Assembly (NCBI RefSeq): GCF_016907355.1
Contig: NZ_JAFBBW010000001.1
Location: 1,178,001 to 1,242,000 of the forward strand
Direction: 5' to 3'
Length of the DNA stretch: 64,000 nucleotides
Origin: Agromyces aurantiacus
Lineage (GTDB): Bacteria > Actinomycetota > Actinomycetes > Actinomycetales > Microbacteriaceae
Part shown: positions 27,722-35,633 of the stretch, in pieces
How the letters are laid out: every line of letters starts with the position of its first letter
Position numbering within the stretch: position 1 is the first letter of the stretch
Translations under genes and position numbers: made by a program
Notes under the pieces: model-generated
Database searches by the model: none
What the model was told of the DNA's origin: nothing
The model's input: only the letters and a program-made list of their open reading frames with translations

Positions 27722-27979
27722 GTGTTCTTCTTCGTCGGCGTGTTCCCGCGCGAGCGCGAGCTCGCCGTAGCGAGCCTGCGCTGCGATCACTGCCACGAGG
27801 AGGCGGCCCAGCACGTCGTCGAGAGCGGCAGCCGCCTCTGGGTGTTCTTCGTGCCGCTCTTCACGTTCGCGCGACGCTACGTGATGGTGTGCGCGAACTG
27901 CGGGTGGACCACCGAGGTGAGTCGCGAGTTCGCGACGCGGCTCGAGCGCGCCGCCACCCAGGAGCGGCCGCCGCGCTGA
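27722..27979 (+). CDS. Small zinc-ribbon protein
   Basis: The 85-residue protein has two CxxC pairs, C21-x-x-C24 and C57-x-x-C60, arranged as a zinc ribbon. Between them is a hydrophobic stretch (LWVFFVPLFTFARRYVMVC) that may be membrane-associated. Similar actinobacterial zinc-ribbon proteins of unknown role begin with the same M-F-F-F-x-G-V-F pattern. It starts with GTG and converges on the Lrp gene at 28026. Confidence 0.65.
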   Translation: MFFFVGVFPRERELAVASLRCDHCHEEAAQHVVESGSRLWVFFVPLFTFARRYVMVCANCGWTTEVSREFATRLERAATQERPPR

Positions 27980-28025
27980 CGCGCCGACGCGCTGACGCGC
28001 CGGCGCAGCCGGAGTCGGCCGCCCC

Positions 28026-28478
28026 TCAGAGCGGCAGCGGGCGGTCGTCGACCACGGTCTTCATCACGAGCGTCGACTGCACGCGGGCCACGCCGGGCAG
28101 CGCCGAGAGCTGCTCGTCCCAGAGCCGCTCGTAGGCGCGGAGGTCGGGCACCGCGACGCGCAGCAGGTAGTCGGGGTCGCCGAAGAGGCGCAGCGCCTGG
28201 ATGACCTCGGGGATCTCGGCGACCGCCGCGTCGAACGCGGGCACGGTGTCGCGGTTGGCCTGCGCCATCGTGACGAACACGAGCGCGCCGAAGCCCAGGC
28301 CCACGGCGTCGGGGTCGATCACCGCGCGGTACCCGGTGATGGCCCCGGATGCCTCGAGCGCGCGCAGTCGCCGGTGCGTGGGCGACATGCTGAGCCGCAC
28401 GCGCTCGGCGAGCTCGGTGAGGCTCAGCCGGCCGTCGTGCTGCAGTTCGGCAAGGATTCTCCGGTCGACGGCGTCCAT
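28026..28478 (-). CDS. Lrp/AsnC family regulator
   Basis: The 150-residue protein is a second Lrp-type regulator: winged helix at about residues 2-50 (MDAVDRRILAELQHDGRLS then LAERVRLSMSPTHRRLRAL) and RAM domain with LFGDPDYLLRVAV. It is divergent from a LysE exporter, and such pairs usually work as amino-acid-induced export switches. Its promoter region holds no copy of the 35-bp site used for the other Lrp protein, so the two are probably separate circuits. Confidence 0.88.
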   Translation of the reverse strand: MDAVDRRILAELQHDGRLSLTELAERVRLSMSPTHRRLRALEASGAITGYRAVIDPDAVGLGFGALVFVTMAQANRDTVPAFDAAVAEIPEVIQALRLFGDPDYLLRVAVPDLRAYERLWDEQLSALPGVARVQSTLVMKTVVDDRPLPL

Positions 28479-28580
28479 GGGGTGGATTCTTCCACGGATG
28501 CCACGTGGGAAGGCCGAACTCGGCAGCGGCTTCCCGCGCGGCTCGCCTACCGTCGACGGGAGACGAGGAAGGAGACCGTG

Positions 28581-29258
28581 GTGGACGTCCAGTTGCTGCT
28601 CGCGTGCTCGGTGATGATGACGCTCATGGTGCTGCTGCCCGGGCCCGACTGGGCCTACCTCATCGCCGCCGGCCTGCGCGAGCGCACCATCCTGCCCTCG
28701 CTCGCGGGGATCCTCCTCGGCTATCTCGTGACGGTCGCCGCGGTCGCGATCGGCGTCGGCGCGCTCGTCGCGGCCGCGCCGGGGATCATCGTCGCGCTGA
28801 CGCTCGCCGCGGCGGCCTACCTGACCTACCTCGGAGTGCGCGTGCTGCGCGCACCGCCCGCGCTTGCGGCGGTCGCGCCGGAGGCCGCGGCCACCGGGCG
28901 CGGTGCCGGTGCGGGCGGGGCGGACGGCGAGCCATCCGCCCGGCCCTGGCTGCGACTGCTGCAGGGCGCGGGCGTCAGCGGCCTCAACCCGAAGGGGCTC
29001 CTGGTGCTGGTCGTGCTGCTGCCCCAGTTCACGGATGCCGCGGGGGACTGGCCGATCCCGGTGCAACTGGCGGTGCTCGGCCTGATCTTCGTCGGCGCGT
29101 GCGCGCTGGTCTACTCGGCCGTCGGCTACGGCGCCCGGACGGTGCTGCGTCTCCGGCCGTCGGCGATGCAGCTCGTCTCCCGGATCTCGGGCGCGGCGAT
29201 GGTCGTGCTGGCGGTCGTGCTCGTCGTCGAGCAGGCGGCGCATCTCTTCGGCGGGTGA
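28581..29258 (+). CDS. LysE/RhtB family amino acid exporter
   Basis: The 225-residue membrane protein has about six hydrophobic segments and the LysE-family N-terminal motif LLPGPDWAYLIAAGLRER, a variant of P-G-P. A second conserved loop, GVSGLNPKGLLVLVVLLPQF, matches the G-x-x-x-N-P-K motif. It would export an amino acid or a related compound, with the divergent Lrp protein as controller. GTG at 28581 is chosen because AAGGAG lies seven bases before it. The neighbouring GTG at 28578 is also possible. Confidence 0.85.
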   Translation: MDVQLLLACSVMMTLMVLLPGPDWAYLIAAGLRERTILPSLAGILLGYLVTVAAVAIGVGALVAAAPGIIVALTLAAAAYLTYLGVRVLRAPPALAAVAPEAAATGRGAGAGGADGEPSARPWLRLLQGAGVSGLNPKGLLVLVVLLPQFTDAAGDWPIPVQLAVLGLIFVGACALVYSAVGYGARTVLRLRPSAMQLVSRISGAAMVVLAVVLVVEQAAHLFGG

Positions 29259-29329
29259 TCGCGACGCGGCGATCGAGGATCGGGGCGGTCCCTGATCCCG
29301 GGTCGCGCGCGGGGCGGTAGGTTCGTGCC

Positions 29330-30433
29330 GTGCGCGCGTCCACCGCCATCGCCGTCTCCGCCTCACTGGCCTCGCTCCTGCTCGGCCTGGCTGGGTGCGC
29401 GGCGCCCGAGCCGCCCGCGTCGCCCACCTCGACCGCGTCGTCGACGCCGACGCCGGGCCCCGCGGCATCCGACCCGCTCGACTGCGACGCACTCGTGCCC
29501 GCCGACCTCGTCGCCGCCACGCTCGAGGGGGCCGACGGGATGCCGGTCGAACCGGTCGCCGCAGTCGAGGACCACCGCGCCTTCGACGCCGTGCTGCTCG
29601 AGGGGGCGGGCGGGTTGCCGTGCTCGTGGCGCGTGGGCGACGGCATGCCGGAGTACAACGCGCCGAGCGACTGGGCGTACCTGCGCGTCGACGTGCTGCC
29701 CGGCGCCGCGAGCCAGTGGGTACCGGTCGCGCTCGGCGATGCCCCGTCGGACGAGACACGCGAGATCGCCGGCATCGAGGCGTCCGTCGCGGTCGGCGAC
29801 CCGGGCTGGGCGATCTCGGCGCCCGTCGGCGACGCCTGGGTGGTCGTGAGCCTCAGCGCGGCCGCGCACACCTCGACGGGCGACCGGTTCGCCGGGCTCC
29901 AGGTCGACATGATGGATCGCCTCGCCGCCGTGGCCGAGGCGGCGTTCACGGCCTTGCAGCAGGCCACGCCCGACCAGCTCGACTGGCCCGCGCTCGAGCT
30001 GCGGCAGACCGACGCGGTCTGCAACGGCGGCCTCGACGAGCAGGGCGTGGTCGCGGCGATGCAGCTGCCGGCCGGAACGACAGTCGAGTACACCATGTCG
30101 GATCCGGCCGCCACGGCGCCGGAGTACTTCACGTCGGCGGTCGCGGCCGCCGCGCGGGCGTTCACGTGCGAGGCCTGGGCGAGCGACGGCACATGGCTCA
30201 GGATCACGGCGGCCCGCGGGCTCTCACCGCTGTTCGGGCGGTTCGGCGAGCCCGATGCGGATCTCGCGCTGAGCCAGCTCGAGCTCGCGGACACCCCGCC
30301 CGACACGAGCGCGCTGGTCAGCGGCACCGGGCGCGCATCGACCGTGCTGCTGAGCCTCGGCGGAACGCTCTACCGCATCGAGGGCGAGCACGCCCCCGAC
30401 GTCGCGCAGGCGATCGTCGCGCAGACCTACTGA
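29330..30433 (+). CDS. Putative secreted lipoprotein
   Basis: The 367-residue protein has a lipoprotein signal peptide with lipobox LAGC (C23), then a Pro/Ser/Thr-rich linker (to about residue 45) and an extracytoplasmic region. That region contains two Cys-containing domains (DCDALVPADLV near 51-61 and VCNGGLDEQGV near 230). The D-C-D-x-L-V-P opening is typical of actinobacterial surface lipoproteins of unknown function, and the two parts may be repeats of one domain. It starts with GTG. No operon partner is evident. Confidence 0.7.
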   Translation: MRASTAIAVSASLASLLLGLAGCAAPEPPASPTSTASSTPTPGPAASDPLDCDALVPADLVAATLEGADGMPVEPVAAVEDHRAFDAVLLEGAGGLPCSWRVGDGMPEYNAPSDWAYLRVDVLPGAASQWVPVALGDAPSDETREIAGIEASVAVGDPGWAISAPVGDAWVVVSLSAAAHTSTGDRFAGLQVDMMDRLAAVAEAAFTALQQATPDQLDWPALELRQTDAVCNGGLDEQGVVAAMQLPAGTTVEYTMSDPAATAPEYFTSAVAAAARAFTCEAWASDGTWLRITAARGLSPLFGRFGEPDADLALSQLELADTPPDTSALVSGTGRASTVLLSLGGTLYRIEGEHAPDVAQAIVAQTY

Positions 30434-30487
30434 GCCGGCGCGATCGCGGGCGGTGACATCCCGCCGGTGGGGGAGGAAGCTGGACTC

Positions 30488-30937
30488 ATGGGCGATGTCA
30501 CGACCGACGTGCGCGGCAAGGCCGACCTCGTCATCGAGCGGCTCGCCGCCGCGCTGAACGATCATGACCTGGATCGGATGGTCGCGCTCATGCATCCCGA
30601 CTACGACAGCCGGCAGCCCGCCCACCCGGTTCGGGCGTTCGTCGGCCGCGAGCAGGTCCGTGCGAACTGGGCGGCCATGTTCGCGGGCATCCCCGACTTC
30701 CGGGCCGAGGTCGTCCGCTCGGTGCATGACGGGCCGCTGAACTGGTCCGAGTGGGCCTGGCACGGGACTCGCACGGACGGAACGCCATTCGAGGTCCGCG
30801 GCGTGACCCTGTTCGAGGTCCGCGAGGGACTCATCGTCGCGGGCACCCTGTACGTCGAGGAGGTCGACGACGTCCCGGTCAAGATCGAGGACGCCGTCCA
30901 GGGGTTGTCCGGCGCTCGTCCCGCGTCGGCTCGCTGA
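30488..30937 (+). CDS. SnoaL-like (NTF2 superfamily) protein
   Basis: The 149-residue protein has the NTF2/SnoaL cone fold pattern: an initial helix (ERLAAALNDHDLDRMVALMHPDY), then G-REQVRANWAAMFAGIPDFRAEV, and strands ending WHGTRTDGTPFEVRGVTLFEV. Such proteins are polyketide cyclase-like or small hydrolase/isomerase enzymes, or stress proteins, and the substrate is unknown. The ATG at 30488 has GGAGGAAG upstream. An in-frame GTG seven codons earlier is less well placed. Confidence 0.78.
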   Translation: MGDVTTDVRGKADLVIERLAAALNDHDLDRMVALMHPDYDSRQPAHPVRAFVGREQVRANWAAMFAGIPDFRAEVVRSVHDGPLNWSEWAWHGTRTDGTPFEVRGVTLFEVREGLIVAGTLYVEEVDDVPVKIEDAVQGLSGARPASAR

Positions 30938-30943
30938 CGGGCG

Positions 30944-30959
30944 GGAGGCCGTCGCCTCC
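30944..30959. terminator. Short hairpin between convergent genes
   Basis: GGAGGC and GCCTCC pair around CGTC between the stop codons of the SnoaL-like gene and the membrane protein at 30968. It lacks a T-tract, as is usual in this GC-rich genome, so it is a weak candidate for a shared terminator. Confidence 0.3.
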
Positions 30960-30967
30960 GTCCGTTC

Positions 30968-31378
30968 TCACGCGCTCCCGTCGCCGGGCCGGGCGCGGTC
31001 GACGAGCAGGCGGACGCCGAGTCGTGCGGCCATGAGCACGACGATCAGCAGCGTGACGGAGACGAAGCCGCCGAGCTGGACCGCATCGCCGAACAGCAGG
31101 TCGGTCAACCAGAGGATCACGAACTTGCTGCCTGCGCCGAGCACCACCAGCAGGGCGGCGTTGAGCGTCTTGCGTGCGGCCGTCGGCGACGACCGCACCC
31201 GGTCGAGGATGCGGGTCTTGAGCACGGCGATGACCTCGAGCGCGAGCTTGAACAGCAGGGCCGTCAGGAGCGAGAGCGCGAACGACTCGGTGATCACGCT
31301 CGGCAGGAACTGGACGAACAGGCCGAGCACGACGAGGTAGACGAAGACGTCGACGATGTCGACGGCACGCAGGCGCAC
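30968..31378 (-). CDS. Hypothetical membrane protein, about four transmembrane helices
   Basis: The 136-residue protein has hydrophobic segments near residues 8-27, 34-52, 73-92 and 98-120, separated by short loops with positive charges (KTRILDRVRSSPTAARK on the presumed cytoplasmic side). The family is not recognised. It starts with GTG and its promoter would lie next to the operator-bearing promoter of the divergent SDR gene, so shared control is possible. Confidence 0.6.
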   Translation of the reverse strand: MRLRAVDIVDVFVYLVVLGLFVQFLPSVITESFALSLLTALLFKLALEVIAVLKTRILDRVRSSPTAARKTLNAALLVVLGAGSKFVILWLTDLLFGDAVQLGGFVSVTLLIVVLMAARLGVRLLVDRARPGDGSA

Positions 31379-31465
31379 GGGTCACTCCTCGATCGCGGGG
31401 TGCTCGAAGCGTACACGTGACGCGTGCTCGTCGGCGGCGGGTCGAGGGCCGCGGGTTGCCGATCG

Positions 31466-31487
31466 AATGCAACCTATGGGTTGCATT
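31466..31487. promoter_or_regulatory. ArsR-type operator upstream of SDR gene
   Basis: Perfect 9-base arms, AATGCAACC and GGTTGCATT, flank TATG. The GCAACC-N4-GGTTGC core is the same as in the strong palindrome at 4549 before the SRPBCC-ArsR operon. It lies about 60 bases upstream of the likely SDR start. Confidence 0.65.
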
Positions 31488-31501
31488 TCCCTGCCCTGAT
31501 A

Positions 31502-31519
31502 TGCAATCGTTGAGTTGCA
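31502..31519. promoter_or_regulatory. Second, weaker ArsR-type site before SDR gene
   Basis: TGCAA and TTGCA pair five bases deep, with mismatches in the inner two positions compared with the strong site. Its centre is 34 bases from the strong site. It ends one base into an ATG that is in frame with the SDR but has no ribosome site, which supports the later start at 31547. Confidence 0.45.
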
Positions 31520-31546
31520 ATGACCAAGAGGGATGGAGGCGGCGCG

Positions 31547-32341
31547 ATGCTGCTGGAGGACAAGGTGGCCGTGATCCACGGCGGCGGCGGATCGATCGGA
31601 AGCGCGGCAGCGCGGGTCTTCGCGAGGGAGGGCGCGCGGCTGTTCCTCGCCGGGCGGAGCCTGCCGCGACTCGAGGCGGCGGCGGCCGCCGCGAGCGCCC
31701 ACGGAGCCGAGGTCTCGGTCGCCGTCGTCGACGCGATGGACCAGGACGCGGTCGACCGGCACGTCGCCGAGGTGACCGAGGCGGCGGGTCGCATCGATGT
31801 CGCGCTGAACGCCGTGGGCTTCGACCACGTGCAGGGGCGGGCGATCGGCGACACGTCGCTCGAGGAGTACCTGCATCCGGTGACCGGCTACCTGCAGACG
31901 AACTTCGTCACGGCGAAGGCGGTCTCGCGGCCCATGATCGCGCAGGGCAGCGGCGTGATCCTCACGATCTCGACCCCGGGCGCACGACTCACCGGCCGCG
32001 GGCTCATCGGCAACGCCGCCCAGTCGGCCGGCCTCGAGGGGTTCTCGCGGGCGCTCGCCGGCGAGCTGGGTCCGGCGGGCGTGCGCGTGGTCTGCGTGCG
32101 ACCGCACGCGATGTCGGACGCGCTTGAGACCTCGTACACGAGCGAGATGTTCGGCCGCATCGCCGACGACAGCGGCACGCCGATGTGGCAGTGGCTCGAC
32201 GGCCTGGTCGGCATGACCCTGCTCGGCCGGCTCCCCGTGCTCGACGAGGTCGCGGAGTACCTCGCGTTCGCGGCATCCGACCGCGCCGGTTCGATGACGG
32301 GCGCGATCGCCAACCTCTCGGCGGGCGCGCTCGTCGACTGA
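31547..32341 (+). CDS. SDR family protein with altered active site
   Basis: The 264-residue protein has the short-chain dehydrogenase fold: glycine-rich loop HGGGGSIG (11-18), D63 in VVDAM, N88-A-V near the usual NAG and ISTPGA (141-146) with the presumed catalytic serine. The YxxxK position reads GNAAQS (155-160), so neither tyrosine nor lysine is where it is expected. The protein may bind NAD(P) without normal dehydrogenase activity, or use other residues. ATG at 31547 has GGAGG eight bases upstream. The earlier ATG at 31520 lies against the operator. Two ArsR-type palindromes stand in the promoter although no ArsR gene is adjacent. Confidence 0.78.
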   Translation: MLLEDKVAVIHGGGGSIGSAAARVFAREGARLFLAGRSLPRLEAAAAAASAHGAEVSVAVVDAMDQDAVDRHVAEVTEAAGRIDVALNAVGFDHVQGRAIGDTSLEEYLHPVTGYLQTNFVTAKAVSRPMIAQGSGVILTISTPGARLTGRGLIGNAAQSAGLEGFSRALAGELGPAGVRVVCVRPHAMSDALETSYTSEMFGRIADDSGTPMWQWLDGLVGMTLLGRLPVLDEVAEYLAFAASDRAGSMTGAIANLSAGALVD

Positions 32342-32405
32342 GCCGATGCGCGCGCCCGCCTCGGGGGAGCGGACGCGCGCATCGCGGGTCGCCGGTCGTC
32401 GGAGG

Positions 32406-33653
32406 CTAGGTCGATCGGACCTCGGCCCGCCGCGCCTCGAGGAACGCCCGCACCTCAGGATCGCGCGCGAGTTCGATCGCGCGGGAGTAGGCGAGCTCTG
32501 CCTCGCCCGTCCGTCCCGCGCGGCGGAGCAGGTCGGCGCGCGTCGCCCACCACGGCTGGAAGGACTCGCCGCCGGGCGGCAGTGCCGCAAGGCCCGCGGG
32601 CGCGCCATCCGTTCGCCCGACCACCGCCGCCGCGGCGACCCGTGCGCCGAGGCTCGGCGCGACCGAGAGCAGCGCGGAGTAGAGCGTGCGGAGCGCCGCC
32701 CAGTCGACCGCGCCGGTGCGCCGACGGTCGAGGTGCACCGCCTGGATGGCGGCTTCGAGCTCGAACCGTCCCGGCGCCGCCGGCCCGCGAAGGGCGGCGG
32801 CGCGGCGCAGGTGGGCCTCGCCCTCGTCGATGAGCTCCGCGTCCCAGGTCGCCGGCGACTGCTCCTCGAGCGGGACGTACGGGCCCGAGCGCGGGCGTGC
32901 GAGCGACAGGGTCACGAGCGCGGCGAGCGCCCACGCCTCGGGCTCGCGGTCGAGCAGCCGGGCGAGGGTCACGGCCAGATGGCGGGCCTCGCCCGCGAGC
33001 GAGTCGGCATCGTCGCGCCAGGTGATCGCCGAGCAGCCGTAGACCGCTTCGAGCACGGCGGGCAAGCGTTCGGGCAGGTCGCGCCGGTCGGGCACGACGA
33101 ACGGGATGCGCGCGCGGGCGATGCGCCGCTTGGCGCGCGTGAGTCGCTGCGCCATGGTCGCCGTCGGCACCGCGTACGCCGCCGCGATGTGCGCGGCATC
33201 GAAGCCGAGCACGGCCTGCAGGATCAGCGGCGTGCGCGCGGCCGGATCGATCGCCGGGTGGGCGCACGTGAAGCACAGTTCGAGGCGCCGGTCGGGGATG
33301 CGGAGCGGGTCGATCGCCTCGAACGGATCCTCGGCCGCGCCATCCGCCTCGCCCAATGGCGTGCTCGTGCGCGCCGCGGCCGACTTCCACACGTCGCGCT
33401 GCCGGTTCCGAGCCACGGTGATCAGCCAGCCCTCCGGGTTGTCGGGGATGCCGCTCGACGGCCAGCGCTCGAGCGCGGCCGCGAAGGCGTCGGCCAGGGC
33501 GTCCTCGGCCAGCGCGAGGTCGCCCGTACGCGCGGCGAGCACGGCGACCAGGCGCGCGAAGGACTCGCGGGCGGCGTGCGCGGCGGCGGCGTGGGCGGCG
33601 TCGCGACCGCCGCCCGCGCCGGCGCCGGGAGGCGTCCGCGACGGTGGGGTCAC
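32406..33653 (-). CDS. ECF42 family RNA polymerase sigma factor (DUF6596)
   Basis: The 415-residue protein has sigma region 2 (about 25-95: ALAEDALADAFAAALERWP within it, then GIPDNPEGWLITVARNR), region 4 (about 125-185 with PTATMAQRLTRAKRRI) and a long C-terminal DUF6596/TPR-like extension to residue 415. The N-terminus is Pro/Gly-rich. ECF42 sigma factors are encoded beside YCII/DGPF-domain genes, and here the upstream gene is one, with a four-base GTGA overlap. In this group the C-terminal domain takes over regulation and no anti-sigma gene is present. Confidence 0.87.
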   Translation of the reverse strand: MTPPSRTPPGAGAGGGRDAAHAAAAHAARESFARLVAVLAARTGDLALAEDALADAFAAALERWPSSGIPDNPEGWLITVARNRQRDVWKSAAARTSTPLGEADGAAEDPFEAIDPLRIPDRRLELCFTCAHPAIDPAARTPLILQAVLGFDAAHIAAAYAVPTATMAQRLTRAKRRIARARIPFVVPDRRDLPERLPAVLEAVYGCSAITWRDDADSLAGEARHLAVTLARLLDREPEAWALAALVTLSLARPRSGPYVPLEEQSPATWDAELIDEGEAHLRRAAALRGPAAPGRFELEAAIQAVHLDRRRTGAVDWAALRTLYSALLSVAPSLGARVAAAAVVGRTDGAPAGLAALPPGGESFQPWWATRADLLRRAGRTGEAELAYSRAIELARDPEVRAFLEARRAEVRST

Positions 33654-34030
33654 CCGTTCGGCATCCACATTCCGTCGACGGCATGGACGCCGCCCGGCCG
33701 GACCTCGACGGCCCCGCCCCAGTCGAGCGCGGGTGCCTGCGACGCCCACGCGATCGCCGCGTCGAGGTCGGGCACGTCGATGAGGACCGTCCCGCCGAGT
33801 TGCTCCTTGGCGTCGATCAGCGGGCCGTCCTGCACCTGCAGCCGATCGCCGGCCCGGCGCAGCGTCGTGGTCGACTCGCTCGGCTGGAGGACCTCGGCGC
33901 CGAGCAGCACGCCGGCGTCGTGCAGGGTGGCGGTCCAGGCCGCCATCCGTCGCATGCCCTCGGCGATGGCCTCCTCGCCCAGCGTCTCGGGCGACTCCTC
34001 GGCGTAGTGCAGCAGCAGCGTGTAGCGCAT
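33650..34030 (-). CDS. YCII/DGPF domain protein, ECF42 partner
   Basis: The 126-residue protein has the YCII/DGPF pattern: MRYTLLLHYAEE at the start and DGPLIDAKEQLGGTVLIDVPD in the second half, where DGP-F is usual and DGPL is present here. It ends GGVHAVDGMWMP, a typical tail with E-V-R-P. It overlaps the ECF42 sigma gene, a standard pairing in which the sigma factor drives its own operon. The ATG at 34030 is chosen since GGGG lies six bases away. An ATG one codon earlier is possible. Confidence 0.82.
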   Translation of the reverse strand: MRYTLLLHYAEESPETLGEEAIAEGMRRMAAWTATLHDAGVLLGAEVLQPSESTTTLRRAGDRLQVQDGPLIDAKEQLGGTVLIDVPDLDAAIAWASQAPALDWGGAVEVRPGGVHAVDGMWMPNG

Positions 34031-34043
34031 CATGAACCCCCGC

Positions 34044-34619
34044 TCATCGCACAGCGTACTGGCCGATGACCACGCCGGTCGTGGTCGTGACGGCGTGCTC
34101 GAGGTCGAGCGCGACGCGGTCGCTCCCGAGCAGTCTCGTGCCGGAGCCGAGCACGAGCGGATGCTGCAACAGCACCATCTCGTCGACCAACCCCGCCGCG
34201 AGCAGCGCCCGCACCAGCTCGCCGCTGCCGAGGACGGTGATGCTCCCCTCGACGTCGCGTCGCAGCGCCGCGACCGTCTCGGCGGCCTCCCCGATGAGCG
34301 CGGTCGAATTCGGGTAGGCGAGCCGGAGACCGGATTGCCGTGACACCACATACTTGCGCGCCCCGACGAGCGCCTCGGTGAACGGATTCGGCCCGGCCGA
34401 CGTCCAGAACCCCAGCACGTCCTCGTACGTGCGTCGCCCGAAGAGCATCGCGCCGGCGACGCCCATGCGCTCGCCGGCGAACCGAGCGGCGACGTCGTCC
34501 TGGTAGGGGATCGCCCACCCGCCGTGGGCGAAGCCGCCGCGATCGTCCTCGTCGGGTCGGCCGGGCGCCTGCATGACGCCGTCGAGCGTGACGCTCTCGA
34601 ACACGGTGATGGTGGCCAT
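34044..34619 (-). CDS. Dihydrofolate reductase family (RibD C-terminal-like) protein
   Basis: The 191-residue protein fits the DHFR-like RibD_C family: ITVFESVTLDGVMQAPGR at the N-terminus, MLFGRRTYEDVLGFW near 58-72 and ITVLGSGELVRALLAAGLVDEM around 126-147. Members use NADPH to reduce pterin- or riboflavin-like substrates, but many actinobacterial copies have no known substrate. It is 13 bases upstream of the YCII gene on the same strand and so may belong to the ECF42 operon as its first gene. Confidence 0.82.
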   Translation of the reverse strand: MATITVFESVTLDGVMQAPGRPDEDDRGGFAHGGWAIPYQDDVAARFAGERMGVAGAMLFGRRTYEDVLGFWTSAGPNPFTEALVGARKYVVSRQSGLRLAYPNSTALIGEAAETVAALRRDVEGSITVLGSGELVRALLAAGLVDEMVLLQHPLVLGSGTRLLGSDRVALDLEHAVTTTTGVVIGQYAVR

Positions 34620-35003
34620 CGTTCGCTCCGTTCCGCGGCCGCCCCGTGCGGCCCGTCACCTGATGAACGATCGAGCCCGGCCGAAATCGACATCGCGTCG
34701 CGCGGCGCCGCTGCGGTGACCGGTCGCTGGGGAGGAAGCGCTCGACATCGCGATCGCTGATGAGCGCTTCGTGCTCGCCGACGGTCACCCGAGATCGATC
34801 TCGAGCTGGAAGCGATCCGGGTGGAATGCGGACCTGGATGAAGTGCCTCAGTCGGCGTTCTGCCGCCCGTTGTCGCGCCGTTCGCCCTACGGTAAGCTCC
34901 GATTCCGGAACTCCAATGTGGCGTGTCGGCCGCGCCTCGGGCCCGCCGACTCAGGTCGTTCCGACCCTTGGAGTCGCCCCGCCCCGCACGGTCGGAGGAC
35001 CAC
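34620..35003 (+). promoter_or_regulatory. 384-bp intergenic region with a predicted promoter
   Basis: No convincing gene is seen here on either strand. TTGTCG at 34870-34875 and TAAGCT at 34893-34898 are separated by 17 bases, a good match to a housekeeping promoter reading right into the MEDS gene at 35004, with a leader of about 100 bases. The left half, towards the RibD-like gene, shows nothing distinctive. This region also marks the border of the less GC-biased block that runs to about 41.3 kb. Confidence 0.45.
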
Positions 35004-35633
35004 ATGGAAGCCGACGATCAGAGGGCAGCGCCGGTCACGTTCGCGGGCGGCCTGCTCGACCCCTATCGGCACGTGTGTACGTTCTCGCGTTGGCCCGAAG
35101 AGGCGGACCCTGCGCTGGACCCGTTCCTGGTCGACGGACTGACCCACGGCGATCGACTGCTGTACCTCGTCGATGCAGCGGCGACCGCGGCACCCGTGAA
35201 TCGCCTCAGACATCTCGGATACGACGCCGGCCTGCTGCTGAAACAGCGCCGGTGCGAAGTGCGGACGTGGACCGAAACGTACCTCAGGGGTGGCAGCTTC
35301 GACCAGGAGCGGGTGTTCGGCCTGCTCGACGGTCTGCTGCTCGACCCGACGTCGCCTCGCATTCGGCTCATGTGCGACATGGGCTGGGCGGTGAACCGTG
35401 AGGATGTCGCCGAGGAACTGATCGAGTTCGAGGCCCGCGCCAACTTCCTCCATGCGCGGCACGAACACGTGGTGATCTGCACGTACGACGCTGCGATGTT
35501 CGACGGCGCCTTCATCATCGATGTCCTCCGAACGCACCCCCTGGTCCTCTTGGGTGGGGTGCTGCACGAGAACCCGTTCTTCGTCGACCCGGCCGAGTTC
35601 CTGGAGGAGCGCGGCCGGCGGGCGGTCGGGTGA
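35004..35633 (+). CDS. MEDS domain sensor protein
   Basis: The 209-residue protein resembles the MEDS (DcmR sensory) domain: it opens with YRHVCTFSRWPEE, a variant of H-x-C-x-x-Y, has GDRLLYLVDAAAT, and continues with MCDMGWAV and FEARAN...HVVICTYDAAMFDGAFIIDVLRTHP. The C-x-Y-D and R-T-H-P motifs are typical. MEDS proteins sense small molecules and occur beside regulators. The following LuxR gene overlaps by four bases, so it is probably the signal input of that regulator. GGAGGA lies four bases before the ATG. Confidence 0.78.
   Translation: MEADDQRAAPVTFAGGLLDPYRHVCTFSRWPEEADPALDPFLVDGLTHGDRLLYLVDAAATAAPVNRLRHLGYDAGLLLKQRRCEVRTWTETYLRGGSFDQERVFGLLDGLLLDPTSPRIRLMCDMGWAVNREDVAEELIEFEARANFLHARHEHVVICTYDAAMFDGAFIIDVLRTHPLVLLGGVLHENPFFVDPAEFLEERGRRAVG

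Noticed and set aside
23933..27814. Very long leftward open frame of about 1290 codons
   Set aside because: It spans four unrelated well-supported genes on both strands. Such frames arise because stop codons are rare in DNA this rich in G and C.
28479..28580. Third copy of the 35-bp Lrp site before the second Lrp gene
   Set aside because: The region has only an imperfect TTCCAC/GTGGGAA symmetry and none of the TGCAATA or GATGATGCAC ends.
31520..31546. Earlier ATG for the SDR gene
   Set aside because: It abuts the second operator copy and has no Shine-Dalgarno. The ATG at 31547 has GGAGG at good spacing and begins where the family begins.
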